A program made the position numbers and the translations under genes. The notes under the pieces were generated by a model, which made no database searches, was not told the DNA's origin, and saw only the letters and a program-made list of their open reading frames with translations. 64,000 nucleotides of DNA from the NCBI GenBank assembly GCA_026018925.1, contig JAKSZU010000012.1, forward strand, positions 26,029,814 to 26,093,813. Reading direction: 5' to 3'. Origin of the DNA: Tupaia tana (Eukaryota > Chordata > Mammalia > Scandentia > Tupaiidae). Shown piece after piece: positions 45,951-57,266 of this stretch (position 1 is its first letter; each line of letters opens with the position of its first letter).

Positions 45951-48900
45951 TTCGGTACCAGATGTGGTATCCTGTACAAAAGAAGAGGGGTGAGATTGTT
46001 TTCCTTCAGAGACAAAAGATGAATGAGCATTTTGCATGCTATAAAGAATAAATGTAGAGAAAGTGATTTCCACTATCCAGACAATGATCTTTGATCCTAC
46101 TGAGTGGTCTTAAGCCTGTTGCTGAATCAATAAAATTTAGAAACAGTGCAAACACAGTCAAAGTCCTGGCCTGCCAGGGTTACAGACTGAAAACTCTTTC
46201 CCCATGTATCTGCTCACATTTACAGGCCAATTTTCCCATAACTTCATACATTTTACTCTATTTTTACAAATTATTTTATATTATACTCTGTTATATTTTA
46301 ATTTCTCAGCCTTTTCCAAGTTCTAATTTTGATTGCTTCTCTCTCTCTCTCTCTTACTCCTTCCTTACACACATAGGTGTGCACATCCACACACCCCTCA
46401 CTACTCTGTGGGATTTAGTCTAGGCTTTATATTTGTGTGTTGTTTTCAACAATCAGTTTTAGGCAGTGGGAAAATTTTCAGATTTTAAATATCATGGTAA
46501 AATAATTTGTATAGAAAAGATAAAAATAGATTCCTTTTTAAAAAAGGTAAATATAAGAACTAATTTTCAAACAGTTTTCTCAATTGTAAAATTCTTTTAA
46601 CATTAAGTAAACTGTAAAAATATTTAGTACAACTTGAAACATAAAATATATACTACTGTCACAATTATTTTTAGTATTACTATCAGTTTGCTCTATAAAA
46701 ATGTAAAATTATATCTAGTCATTCATTAAAAGCTCCTGTATTCTTTAATCTTACTCAGAGAGGAAGCCAACATCCTTATATTTATTGACAAAATTTTACA
46801 CTATTAGGGCTCATTTGCATCCTTTAATATGTCATCCATTATTCTAACTGACCCTCTCTGTTCAACCATACCTACTGAAGGTTTCCCAAACTCAACAAGC
46901 GTATGCAATTCGAGTCATTTCCACTTGCCGTTTTCACTGCCTGCTGTGTGATTTTCATTATTACCAAGGCAAATACCTTCAAAGGTTTCATGTCTCTACT
47001 CAGTGTCATCCCCAAAGTAAAGCTTCCCCTTCCCTTAATATTTAAAATGACAAAATCCAGACACCTGTCATTCTTGCTATAACAGTTTTCTTTACAGATT
47101 TTCCCTACAGCATAGCAATTAACATTGTCTGCTGTACCTCACTAAAAATAGAAATCTATATACACTAAGATTTGTATTCTTATCATTGCTGCATCTCAGC
47201 ACAAGAAAAAAGTTTTATAATGAATGAATAAATTATAAATCATGTTTCTTTCTGGTTGGTACTCCTGATACACATAAATACCTTAACAAATTAGTGTTAA
47301 GATAAACACTGAATGATAAGAATGCGCTGGAAAAAGACAAACATTATTTCCAGGTGTCTTTAATATTAAACATACTTTAAACCCGTGATTTTGGAGATAT
47401 ATAGAATTGGGAAGAGTACATTTAATAAATACATGTAATTGCCTTTTGTATTAATTCACATTCTCCAAAGAAATGCTGAACAGAAAATAATATAGAAAAG
47501 ATGTGGGTTCTATTAATGTTGCTAATTGATGCAGATAGAATTTTCTAGTAAGATAGATCATTTTCATCACACATATAAAGATAAAAGAAATATGGCATGT
47601 ATCATGCATGTTTTTGTCAAGAAGTTGGGCTATATAATTAATGCAATTTCTTCTAATTTTTGAACTTTCTCATTTTCATTGGTAGAGATCTTACCTCTTC
47701 CCAAGCAAGACTCTCCATCTTTGGAGAGAAAACATCTTCCAATATTTTCCAGAAATATTCTTATCTGTAATGTCATCTCCTTTGTCCTTACTACCTCAGA
47801 ATCACGGAGTCTCCATCTTCCGGTGCCTAACATATATTAATTTTTTCCCCACTTCTTCCTTCTAAGGCAATTTGAAAATCTATTTCATTTTAGAATTCTG
47901 AAGAGTGAGAAAATTCAAACTCTTCTTCTTTCAATGACATTCTGACTAAATACTTCCTATTTAGTAGCAAATTTTCTTATATATCTTTTTTAATCATTCA
48001 TCCTGATGACACATTTTTAAATCCCCATTCATGACTGATGTTACTGAGAAAAATACCACTGTAATTAACAACTCTATATAGCAAAACTAATATCTTCTCT
48101 GGGGATTTTTCAAGCAAATGGATGAAATTTGTTTCAAAGACAGATGTCCCAAAATGTCTCTGATGGAGAGGAGATAAATTTAGCTTTGCTGAAATTAGAT
48201 CTATTCTTAGAATATGTTTAAGCACAGGGAGGGAAAAATTTTTAAGTTTTGACAACTTTTTCCCTGATGGGACATGTGAACAGCGGCTAACATTCATTAA
48301 ATTGTAAACTTGGAATTATGTCTTACTTTGTAGGGCTTTTCAATTTCAGTTTCATAACTGAAATCATAACTTTATCCACATGACATACGTGAATTTGAAA
48401 ACTTTCTCAAAACTATGAATTAAACAATTTCAGAATCTCTTACACTAGAGATTTTCTGCAGTGAGTTCAGGTTATGCATTCATTTGAAGCATTGTACTGT
48501 TAAAATGCATTGTTTCTTCATCTCTACTCTCATCTGCCTCAACAGAAATACAGCATTCTTTAAAGGTTCAGTTTCATTTATTATGCCTTGATCAAATTTA
48601 AGGAAAAAAGTGAAAGTTGGATTGAAAATCTCTCCAAGGTAAACAGGGAGATCTGGGGAAAAAAAGCAAAGAACATTACAATTTGACATCATCCCTTGGG
48701 TTTTTAGAAGTGAGTAGTCTTCAAGAAGGTGGAAACAGTAAGCAGAATTGACTTATTGGCACATCATTTTTCAAGAATAGGCAACTCAAACAAGCAGAAA
48801 TCCAGTAAATCTAGGTTTTACTTTTGCAGTGAATCAAAACCCTACAGCGAAATGCATAAAACAAACAAAACAAGCTCTATGCACAGAGCTTCAGCCCAGA

Positions 48901-49197
48901 GTGAGCCCCTACTCACTAGAAATATAATGCTGTATTGCTTCATTCCAGAGTAGCCAGTCATACTTATTGAAAAGCCTGAAGGAAACCCCTTCTCTTGCTG
49001 AGTTACAATAACAGCATTTGGTAAAATAATACTGAAATAAATATTAAGCTAGTGGACGACAGACAATCTCTAAGTCTTCGGCTTTGTATGGAATTCCTCA
49101 AGTTAGAAAGTCTCTGAATGACAATATACTTGCTTAAATTTTTTTTCTCTTTATTTGTTTTCTAATTAAAAACTGTATTAAGAAAGTGTTTCTGCTT
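45951..49197. other. 3.2 kb with no recognised SINE or gene
   Basis: The longest stretch without a visible CYN-type SINE. A weak similarity of 48015-48115 to 37950-38060 (upstream of gene B) hints at shared ancestry. CT-rich run at 46338-46354. Confidence 0.5.
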
Positions 49198-49372
49198 GGT
49201 GCCAGCATGATACTTAAGGCACTCAACTTCAACATGGCTGACCGTGTTTAGATTCCCAGACCGGGTGGCTTAGTATCTCTCTCTCTCTCTCTCTTCTGGT
49301 GAGCACATGTACCTTGTATCAAATTTTAAGAATAAAATTCAATAATAATAAATAAAATTAAATATTTTTTAA
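49198..49372 (+). mobile_element. Short-form tRNA SINE
   Basis: GGTGCCAGCATGATACTTAAGG head, GATTCCCAGACCGGGTGGC, (CT)n and AATAATAAATAAAAT tail. Confidence 0.82.
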
Positions 49373-49628
49373 CAAGAAAGTATATATGCTTATAAATACT
49401 ATGCATATATTACAATATACACTTACAATGATGCATACATGTGAAAGGTTAAAACAGAGTCTGTTTTCTATTTATCATTTAGATTACATGTATCAGTAGG
49501 ACCCGTATGACAATTTGTGGCAAGACATCTAAGAAATCCTGATTCTTCTATACTTAAGAGGGAAACTAGAAAATAAGAAATGAATGAAATGAATGAGAGT
49601 CTGACTGATAAGAAGGAGTTCAAAAGTC

Positions 49629-50070
49629 CTTTTTTATTTTTTTTACGTTTAATTACTGTGTGTATTTACAACGTACAAAATGAGCTTTCCAGACACAAGT
49701 ATACTGCATATTAGTCCAGTCAAAGATATTACCATACACATTACCATCAACAGATAATTTTCTATTTTGTGTCCATTAAATGTTTTGTTTACCCCCTCTT
49801 TATTCCCTCCATTCCACCCCATCTTGTCCACCCCCTCACACACTGTCTATAGTATCCTCAGTTGTTCTCCCTGCTTTTATACCTTCCAATCATTCAGTTT
49901 CTGCTATAAAGTGGAGATCTTCAGTACACAGTAAGTGGGGACATATAATTCCTCTCTTTCATAGTCTGGCTTGCTTCACTTAGCATTAAATCATACATAT
50001 TTATCCACTTTCTATCAAATGCCATGGTCTTTACTCTATGGAATACTACTCAGCCACAAGAAACAATGAA
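49629..50070 (-). mobile_element. Lineage-specific L1 3' end
   Basis: Antisense: CAGTCAAAGATATTACCATAC, CAACAGATAATTTTCTATTTTG, TTCATAGTCTGGCTTGCTTC and CTATGGAATACTACTCAGCC. The last part joins it to the conserved L1 ORF2 end. Confidence 0.82.
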
Positions 50071-50394
50071 TTCTGTGGGTTTTTCGCCCCCCATATTATA
50101 ACTGGCAACACTTTTAGTATAAAATAAATTAGACAAAATGGGTATCAGCAAGTTTAGAATTTTTGTTAATACTGTTTTCTTTGAGATAGTTTCTTTGAGT
50201 CAACCTTAGCCTATGTCAAATTTTAAATGCATAATTTATCTAAGGATGGTCATATAATTTTTCTCTTTTATTCTGTTAAAATAAAAATATTTATTGATGT
50301 TTAAATATTACCATAGTCTCATTTCTTAGAAAAATTTACATTTGTTATTATGATTATCATTTTAAGACATTGTTAGATTCAAGTTTTTAAAAAT

Positions 50395-50623
50395 TTGCTA
50401 CAGTGTGTGCATACTTACCAGAGAGAGAGAGAGACTGTGAGAAAGTACCCCCGGGGAAGATGGCCATATTGCAATCCCATCTCTGCCGTTCTTCTCTCAG
50501 GATTTTGAACATATTAAGACATGCACCAGTGGTGGTTTTCAAACTGCCCAGTCTGGGACTTGAACCATGCATAAACCATGTGTAATCCAGCTGCCTTAAT
50601 CTCTACTCATCCTACTGGCCCCT
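50395..50623 (-). mobile_element. Old CYN-like SINE
   Basis: GGGGCCAGTAGGATGAGTAG head at 50623, body to GCACACACTGTAGC. No clear TSD. Confidence 0.82.
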
Positions 50624-50631
50624 GGTCCAGT

Positions 50632-50830
50632 TCAATTTTTAATTTTTTTATTATTATTCATACATTAAATCACTATATGTCATTTAGATTGTGAGGAGAC
50701 TTTACCCAGCATGATTTACACCTCAGTCCAGCCCAATTGAGACTATTACACACACCCTTGTCAACAGATAATAAACTTTACCAGAGCCCCACAAATGTCT
50801 TACCTCTCCATTTTGCTTAGGATTTTTACA
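50632..50830 (-). mobile_element. Lineage-specific L1 3' end, short
   Basis: TTCATACATTAAATCACTATATG, GACTTTACCCAGCATGATTTAC and CCACAAATGTCTTACC parallel 4310-4460. Confidence 0.65.
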
Positions 50831-50862
50831 TTTGTATTATTATAGTGGTTTATAAATTTTCT

Positions 50863-51119
50863 TTTTTTGGAGAGGTTTTTGCTATAGGGCGCATGCACTC
50901 GCCAGACAGACAGAGAGAGATAGAGAGACAGAAATCGAGAAATCACCCCCCAGGGGGGATGGGCACGCTGCAATGCCTTCTCCTCTGTTCTCCTCTTGGG
51001 ATCCTAGGCACGCACGCACACACGCCCGGCGTGAGTTTTAAGCCTTCGGTACAGGACGCGAACCGCGGTCGACTATGTGGGAGTCCAGCGACATAGCCAT
51101 TACGCTAACTGCTGGTCCC
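50863..51119 (-). mobile_element. Young CYN-like SINE, perfect TSD
   Basis: Full length with a very short A-tail (7 A). TSD GGTTTATAAATTTTCT (50847-50862, 51120-51135) is perfect. Confidence 0.97.
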
Positions 51120-51470
51120 GGTTTATAAATTTTCTATCTTATGTCTTTGTAAGCTTTTAGATTGAGGTTGTCTGGCTTCGTTAAATAAATTTTGAAGTGT
51201 TTAATTTTTCTCTCTTCTCTAAAATAAATTATTCTTTATTTTAATTATTGAAAGAATTGATCATTAAGGTTATATGAGCTTGAAACATTTATGAAAAAGA
51301 TTAATGACAGATTCTTTGTCTTTAACAGCAATGTACTTGTTTATATTTATTTCTATAAACTCTTCAGTGTGGGTAATTGTATATTTCAAGTAATTTGCCC
51401 ATTTCATCCACCTTGTTCAATCGATTGACCACATCTAATACCATAAGATGTCTTCAAAAATAGAAATGCA

Positions 51471-51740
51471 AGAAATGGAATAAAAATAAAGAGAAATAAA
51501 TCTATGTTTCTCTGATAGTAACACTGTTTATAAAATATAGCAATTTAATTATGAATACTAATTTAAAAATTAATAAAAAGAAAAAATAAAGTAGCAACTC
51601 AAATATTCTAATTATGATTTAAATAAAATGTCAATATGTGTGGAGAAATGAACTAAATTGCTACCAAAGTAATAAAAGATGCAAGAAGCTTTAAATTTTA
51701 TTTTTTTTATAAAAACATCATTTAGTCAATACCTTGGATG
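51471..51740. other. No gene recognised
   Basis: AT-rich; target region of the tailless SINE. Confidence 0.5.
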
Positions 51741-51754
51741 TAGAATCATATAAT

Positions 51755-51901
51755 CCCTTCTCCTCCATTCTCCTCTCGGGATCTTGGGCTCGCACGCACA
51801 CGTGCCCGGCGTGAGTTCTAAGCCACTGGGTCTGGGACGCAAACCGCAGTCGATTACATGGGAGTCCAGTGACATAGCCATTACGCTAACTGCTGGTTCC
51901 C
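51755..51901 (-). mobile_element. Tailless, 3'-truncated CYN-like SINE with perfect TSD
   Basis: Contains the complete 5' head (GGGAACCAGCAG...) through GGAGGAGAAGGG, where the body stops. There is no CT-rich part and no poly(A). It is flanked by a perfect 14-bp TSD TAGAATCATATAAT (51741-51754 and 51902-51915). The SINE would continue ATT after GGG, and the target also reads ATT, so three bases of microhomology sit at the junction. Confidence 0.88.
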
Positions 51902-52028
51902 TAGAATCATATAATTCTAAAGATGTATCACATTTTTTTCCTTTTCCTTGTGACTTCATAGACAAACAATGCTATCTGTGGATAAGAAATAATTAAAATT
52001 TAGGTTTTTCTACAAAAATAAATTACTG

Positions 52029-52046
52029 TTGTGTGTGTGTATTTGT

Positions 52047-52078
<32 letters not shown>

Positions 52079-52080
52079 TG
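52029..52080. repeat. (GT)n microsatellite
   Basis: Interrupted GT repeat directly next to the 7SL-like element. Confidence 0.93.
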
Positions 52081-52082
52081 AC

Positions 52083-52159
52083 AGCATCTTTCCATATCAC
52101 CCTGCCTCTGCCTCCTGAGTAGCCAGGATCACAGGCGTGCACCACCACAACACCCAGAT
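52083..52159 (-). mobile_element. Short 7SL-derived (Alu/FLAM-like) element
   Basis: Minus strand reads GGGTGTTGTGGTGGTGCACG, CCTGTGATCCTGGCTACTCA and GGAGGCAGAGGCAGGGTGAT, clearly the Alu-type part of 7SL. It ends AGATGC like the copy at 10061 and runs directly into a (CA)n tract, perhaps a degenerated A-rich tail. About 76 bp. Confidence 0.78.
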
Positions 52160-52714
52160 CAGAAATTAATTTTTAACCCTGTTTGTTTTGTTAGGGGAGA
52201 ACACTCAGTTTTGATTTGTATAATGTTCAGTGTAAGGAAATCTACATTTCCAAGAATTTTCCTTCTACAAGTTGGTGAGTTAAAGTTTGCCAAAAGACAA
52301 ATTTACATGAAAATTGAAAGGTGGTAGTGAAGCAGCAGCCATTAGTCTGGAAGGTCATCATGGTTCTCTGTGTGGAAAGAGAGATACGCAGGTAAAGGTC
52401 TGTTTTTTATTGTAACTGTTCTGCTGCATAAGAGGAGAACATATACTCTTTCAATCACAGGTGGGTCATAAAGAAGAGTGAATGAGTTTAAAAACATAGA
52501 GAATATGGTCTCTTACTCAGTGCATATACTCTCTAAGAATTTTAAAATTCATAAATAATAATCACATTTTACTTAAATTAATAAATAAATTCCATACCAC
52601 CTTCATGAAAAATACAAGGAAGTATTTTTGTGTAAATTAAAACTATAATTTTACAGTATCTAATTCTAATTCATATGTACCTTGAGTGAGTTACAACTAC
52701 TATTTCTTATTATT
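52160..52714. other. No gene recognised
   Basis: Unique sequence. Confidence 0.5.
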
Positions 52715-52974
52715 TATTTTTTTTCCAGAGGTTTTTGCCTTAGAGTGCATGCACTTAGCAGAGAAACAGAGAGAGCAAAAGTGAGAAATCACCTCGTCAC
52801 CCCCTCCCCCAGTGGTATAGTCATGTGCAATCCCTTCTCTTCTGTTCTCTTGGGATTTTGTGCACACAATGCTTGTGCACCCAGCATGATTTTCAAGTCA
52901 TTGGGACCAGGACTCGAACCTCAATAGACTACATGGGAGTCCAGCTCCTTAACCACCACATCATCTGCTGGCAT
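52715..52974 (-). mobile_element. Older CYN-like SINE
   Basis: GCCAGCAGATGATGTGGTGG head, GGTTCGAGTCCTGG B box, tail CAGAGGTTTTTGCC. CpG sites decayed. Confidence 0.87.
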
Positions 52975-53254
52975 TAAAAGCTAAAATTATAGAATCTCTC
53001 TATAAAAACTTAGGACAATATCTTCATGTCCTTGGTGTAGGCAAATACTTCTTAGCTAAGAAACAAAAGATGCAGTATAACATACAAATTTGCTGAGAAA
53101 GGATACAAAGAAATTATCTACGATGATTGAATAGTAATTACGTATAGGTATGTATCTGTCAAAATGTCTTCAGCTAGATCTTTGTAATATTTGCCTTTCA
53201 GTGTATGGGAATTACAGATCAATAAAGAGGATTTAAAAACCAATCAGCACAACT

Positions 53255-54340
53255 TGATGCTGCCATAAATGAAGAATAATCAAATAATCACCTCAATAGA
53301 TATAAGTACAAAATATAAAAATATGCAAAATTCATTTGTAAGAAGAAAAAAAAAACTGAGTGAACTTAGAATAAAAGGGAAAATCTTTCAGCTAATTAAG
53401 AATATCTATAAATATGGGACCAGCAGATGGCATAATGGCTACGTTGCTGAACTCCCATGTAGTCGACCATAGTTTGAGTCCCGGACCCTGGGGGTTTAAA
53501 CTCACACCAGGCGCATGTGTGTGCATGCCCAAGATCCTGAGAGAATGAATGGAAGAGAAGGGATTGCAGTGTAGCCATCCCCCCTGGGGGGTGATTTCTC
53601 GCTTTCTCTCTCTCTCTCTTTCTTTCTGATGAGCTCATGTGCCCTGTAGCAAAAACCTCTCAAAAAAAAAAATAGCAAACAGCATATACAATGAAGCATT
53701 ATTTGATATTAATCTACGCTTATCTTTCCAGCAATGAATTTCCTAAACAATCCAAACAAATATTTCAGAGTGTGTGTTGCAGCATATTTGAGAGTGCAAT
53801 TGAATTTTATTGACCATCGGATACATGTACATAACTACAAATTTTTTTTTCTATCATGCATGCTTCTAAAAGCACTTAGCCAAGTATTATTTAATCTAAA
53901 TAAAGGATCTGCTTTTATCTTAGAGTATTTAAACTATTGTACAGGTGTGTTTCTGCATTGTACCACAAGTCTTTGCCTTTATATAATGTTAGAACCAGGT
54001 TTTGTTACCTCCAGTAGGCCTCACTGTACCCAGTAATCAGTAACAAAACAAAGGTATCCATTATCACCACTTCTGGTAAACATCGCATATGAGGGAGATC
54101 CTAGACAGGGCAATAAGGGAAAAAAATGCAAAAAATAGGGAAAGAAGAAATAGAATGTTCATCTGTCATAGACAATGTAATAGTACATATCTAAATCCTA
54201 GATAATCTGTACAAAATATTGATATTATAATAAGCAACTTTATCAAGGACATTAAATACAAGATCACCTAGAGAACTCAATTGTTTGAATATTGACATTA
54301 CTTAACTTTTCTTTAAAAATATCTTTTCAGTACCAATTTT
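53255..54340 (+). mobile_element. Decayed L1 ORF2 (RT region) with insertions
   Basis: AATCAAATAATCACCTCAATAG, AAAACAAAGGTATCCATTATCAC, GAGATCCTAGACAGGGCAATAAGG and ATAATAAGCAACTTTATCAAGG follow L1 RT in sense. A SINE and an unrecognised segment (about 53700-54030) interrupt it. Confidence 0.7.
53416..53676 (+). mobile_element. CYN-like SINE inside an L1
   Basis: GGGACCAGCAGATGGCATAATGG head, GAGTCCCGGACC B box, AAAACCTCTCAAAAAA tail. Confidence 0.93.
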
Positions 54341-54572
54341 ATGTTTAGAAACAGAAATCAGGTCTGTCTTCCAAAAAGATTTAATTCTGAAAGTTCAAGT
54401 GGTCTCAGACCTGCAAAACTCCTGTTGTACCTATAAAACATTATGCCCTCAGGAATCTTTGAGTGTAACAAGGGACAAAACAGTTTCTAACACAACTCCC
54501 AGTGCTTCAGCTGGTGTCCTAAGTGCCCCTGACTTTTAAGTCTCCTTTTTCTCATATTGTAAACAAACACAT

Positions 54573-54616
<44 letters not shown>

Positions 54617-55264
54617 GAAATCACTTTTCCTCTGAGGCTACCAGTAGAAAGACACCATTAATAGCTGTTTCCCTAACTCCCCAACTTTAGACTACATCAC
54701 ACACAACACATATACTCTCTCTGTCTCACACACACACACACAGGCACAGAATAGAAATGTTTCCTTCTGCATTTGTCTCCCAAGGTCTCAATATTGGTCC
54801 TATATTTATCCTGCAATGCCTACAGCATCGTGAAGGCATGAATATAACTGAATCTGTGGATATGTCTTCAGTTTCTTGAAGAACTCTGGCAGCTTTCAGG
54901 GTGAGCAGATTTTTGAATTGGGATTGCATTCTTTTTATTAAAGAAATGGGTACAGATTATTAGGAGGGTGGATGAATAAGAGAGTGATCAGGTAGTATTA
55001 TTCTCCTAACATTTATAAAGGCACAGCATACCCTGCTATAAGATTGCTTTCACATACTGGCTTCTTTGCTCCATGTTCACTTTGGACAAAACATTCACAT
55101 TTCAATTACCAAATCACAAGCCTGTAGGGAAAATTCAAAAAAGAGACATTATAGTTCCACTGGCTATAAGAGCTAAAAGTTTCACTTCTGAGAGAAAATA
55201 ATTAATCTTGATGTGGGAGAAAAGAGAAGAACGATGACAGCCTCATTCCATAGTTTCCCCTGGT
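54341..55264. other. No gene; (CA)n at 54563-54614
   Basis: A CA microsatellite and a shorter one at 54726-54742; otherwise unique sequence. Confidence 0.5.
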
Positions 55265-55280
55265 TCTTGTTTACTCTTTT

Positions 55281-55559
55281 TTTTTGTTTGTTTGTTTGTT
55301 TTTTTTTGAGAGGTTTTTGCTATAGGGCGCGTGCGCTCGCCAGACAGACAGAGAGAGACATAGAGACAGAAAGCGAGAAATCACCCCCCAGGGGGGATGG
55401 CCACACCACAATCCCTTCTCCTCCATTCTCCTCTTGGGATCTTGGGCACGCACGCACACATGCCCGGCGTGAGTTTTAAGCCACCGGGTCTGGGACGCGA
55501 ACCGCGGTCGACTACGTGGGAATCCAGCGACATAGCCATTACGCTAACTGCTGGTTCCC
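55281..55559 (-). mobile_element. Young CYN-like SINE, perfect TSD
   Basis: Full length with GAACCAGCAGTTAGCGTAA head; the A-tail holds (AAAC)n. TSD TCTTGTTTACTCTTTT (55265-55280, 55560-55575). Confidence 0.97.
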
Positions 55560-55575
55560 TCTTGTTTACTCTTTT

Positions 55576-56307
55576 ATGGAGTTGCTTCCACTTTACGTAA
55601 GAGCTCTGATATTTCAATTATTTAACAATTCAAAAGGCCCCTAGGGTTTATCTTTTAGCTTTGATCTTTTAAAAAATAAGGACATAAAATTTTATGAAGG
55701 ACATATATGAAAAAAAGGTCACTCAACCTTAAATTTCCTATAAGAATACTCCTAGAGTGACAGGGGTTCATCTACAATTGTCTACACTGATAATTTTTAA
55801 GCAGAGTCTATTGTTTTTTTCTCCAGTGCCCTTCTATATAGGACTGCTTCCTTTTTCACTCTATTTGCTCCTTTTATTTACTTATTCTTTTTTAATCAAC
55901 ACATGGCTCAGTATAGCCCATTTCATCAGACATGTATATCCTATTTGCATTCAAACTATGATCACAACTTTGTTCTTGTTGTCTTACAACATAATCCCAC
56001 ACTAGATATTTTCCTCCTTACTACTTATGTTTTGTCAGTCCTTGTTCCATCACAGTCTCTTTTTCTAAGCATTTCAAAACCATACTGTGTATCTCCTTTT
56101 TACCAGAAAGCTTTGACAATTACATAGCTTGGCAAATCTATTCTATGACTCTCTGAAGTTGTGCTGTGGGTAGAAAATAAAATGCCATGTTCTAATGGGA
56201 ATGTCGATTGATTTATTTTAAGATGATAGACATCTTTATTCTCATTGAATTGAACTCTAGAGTTTATTCATCTGTACTGTAATCTCAGTTAAACACTGGC
56301 TTCTAGG
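55576..56307. other. No gene recognised
   Basis: Unique sequence. Confidence 0.5.
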
Positions 56308-56543
56308 CCAGTGGGTGGTATGGAGGTTAAGGCAGCAGGATCCTACGTGCTCAGATGCACAGTTCAAGTCCTAGACCCAGCAGCTTGAAAATCATGCTGG
56401 TTTGTATGCATGCCCCAAATACCACAAAGAATATAAACAAGAAGAGATTGAGGTGTGTCCATCCACTTTGGGTGGTGATTTCTTACTTTCTCTCCCTCTC
56501 TCTTTCCCTAAAAAAAGAAAAAAAAGAAAGAAAGAAAGAAAAG
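56308..56543 (+). mobile_element. Old CYN-like SINE
   Basis: GGCCAGTGGGTGGTATGGAGG head, GTTCAAGTCCTAGACCC, CTCTCTCTTTCCC and an (AAAG)n tail. Confidence 0.85.
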
Positions 56544-57266
56544 ACTGGCATCTTATATAATTACTGCATTTCCACTTATACTCTTACACTTGATCAACTA
56601 TTTATAGTGGTACTGATCAAATAGGTGGCTTTTTGATAATATTAGAAAGCAGATTATTATTAATTTTTACCCTTGAGAGCTTTCTATCATTTTGTTTAAA
56701 GAATGCTATTGGTACAAAAGGATGCTTTATATGTTTCTGCATTTAAAGTCCTTACAAAACAAAAAGGGGAGTTTGGGACTAAAGCTAGATTCAAGTCACT
56801 TTCAGTATGTCCACTAAGTAAGACTGATGAGTTCTGAACAAGCGAGCCCATAAGAACTATTGAAGTTCCTTAGCATTTTAGAGTAAATTACACATGTCTG
56901 CCCAAGATGTTAAGCACCTGGAACACAGAAAATGCTTCATCAGTCCTTGATCATCTGGTTGTTCTGTTAGTGAACTAAATCCAGCCTGGAGAATGGACTA
57001 CATAAGAAAAGACCCTCGACACATCCTGAGCCAGATGTGTTTACTAGACTCAGTTTATCTCATCAACATTTAATGCTTAAGGTATGGACTCAGACAAAAT
57101 ACATCACGTATGAAACCTAAGAGAACATCTATGGTCATTAATCTCCATGAAAGAGAAATTAACATTGGGGGAGACAGTTTTCTTGTCAGTTGCTCTTTAA
57201 ACTAGTGCCTTGTTTTCTGCTTTCAAAGGCAATCGTCTGCTATAACATGAACTTCCGACTGCCATT
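56544..57266. promoter_or_regulatory. 5' flank of the OR52N1-type gene
   Basis: Unique sequence expected to hold the promoter or 5' UTR. TTTTCTGCTTTCAAAG at 57208-57224 is a possible splice acceptor. No core promoter motif can be assigned with confidence. Confidence 0.3.

Larger units (their letters stand above)
50071..51470 (-). mobile_element. Decayed L1 ORF2 with several insertions
   Basis: Weak antisense L1 similarity (TTTAAGACATTGTTAGATTC, CTTTGTAAGC, TTTCAAGTAATTTGCCCATTTC) around two SINEs and another L1 3' end. Orientation and extent are approximate. Confidence 0.45.

Noticed and set aside
48480-48953. Possible small genes in the repeat-poor 46-49 kb stretch
   Set aside because: Short frames without recognisable domains, splice structure or codon bias; no support.
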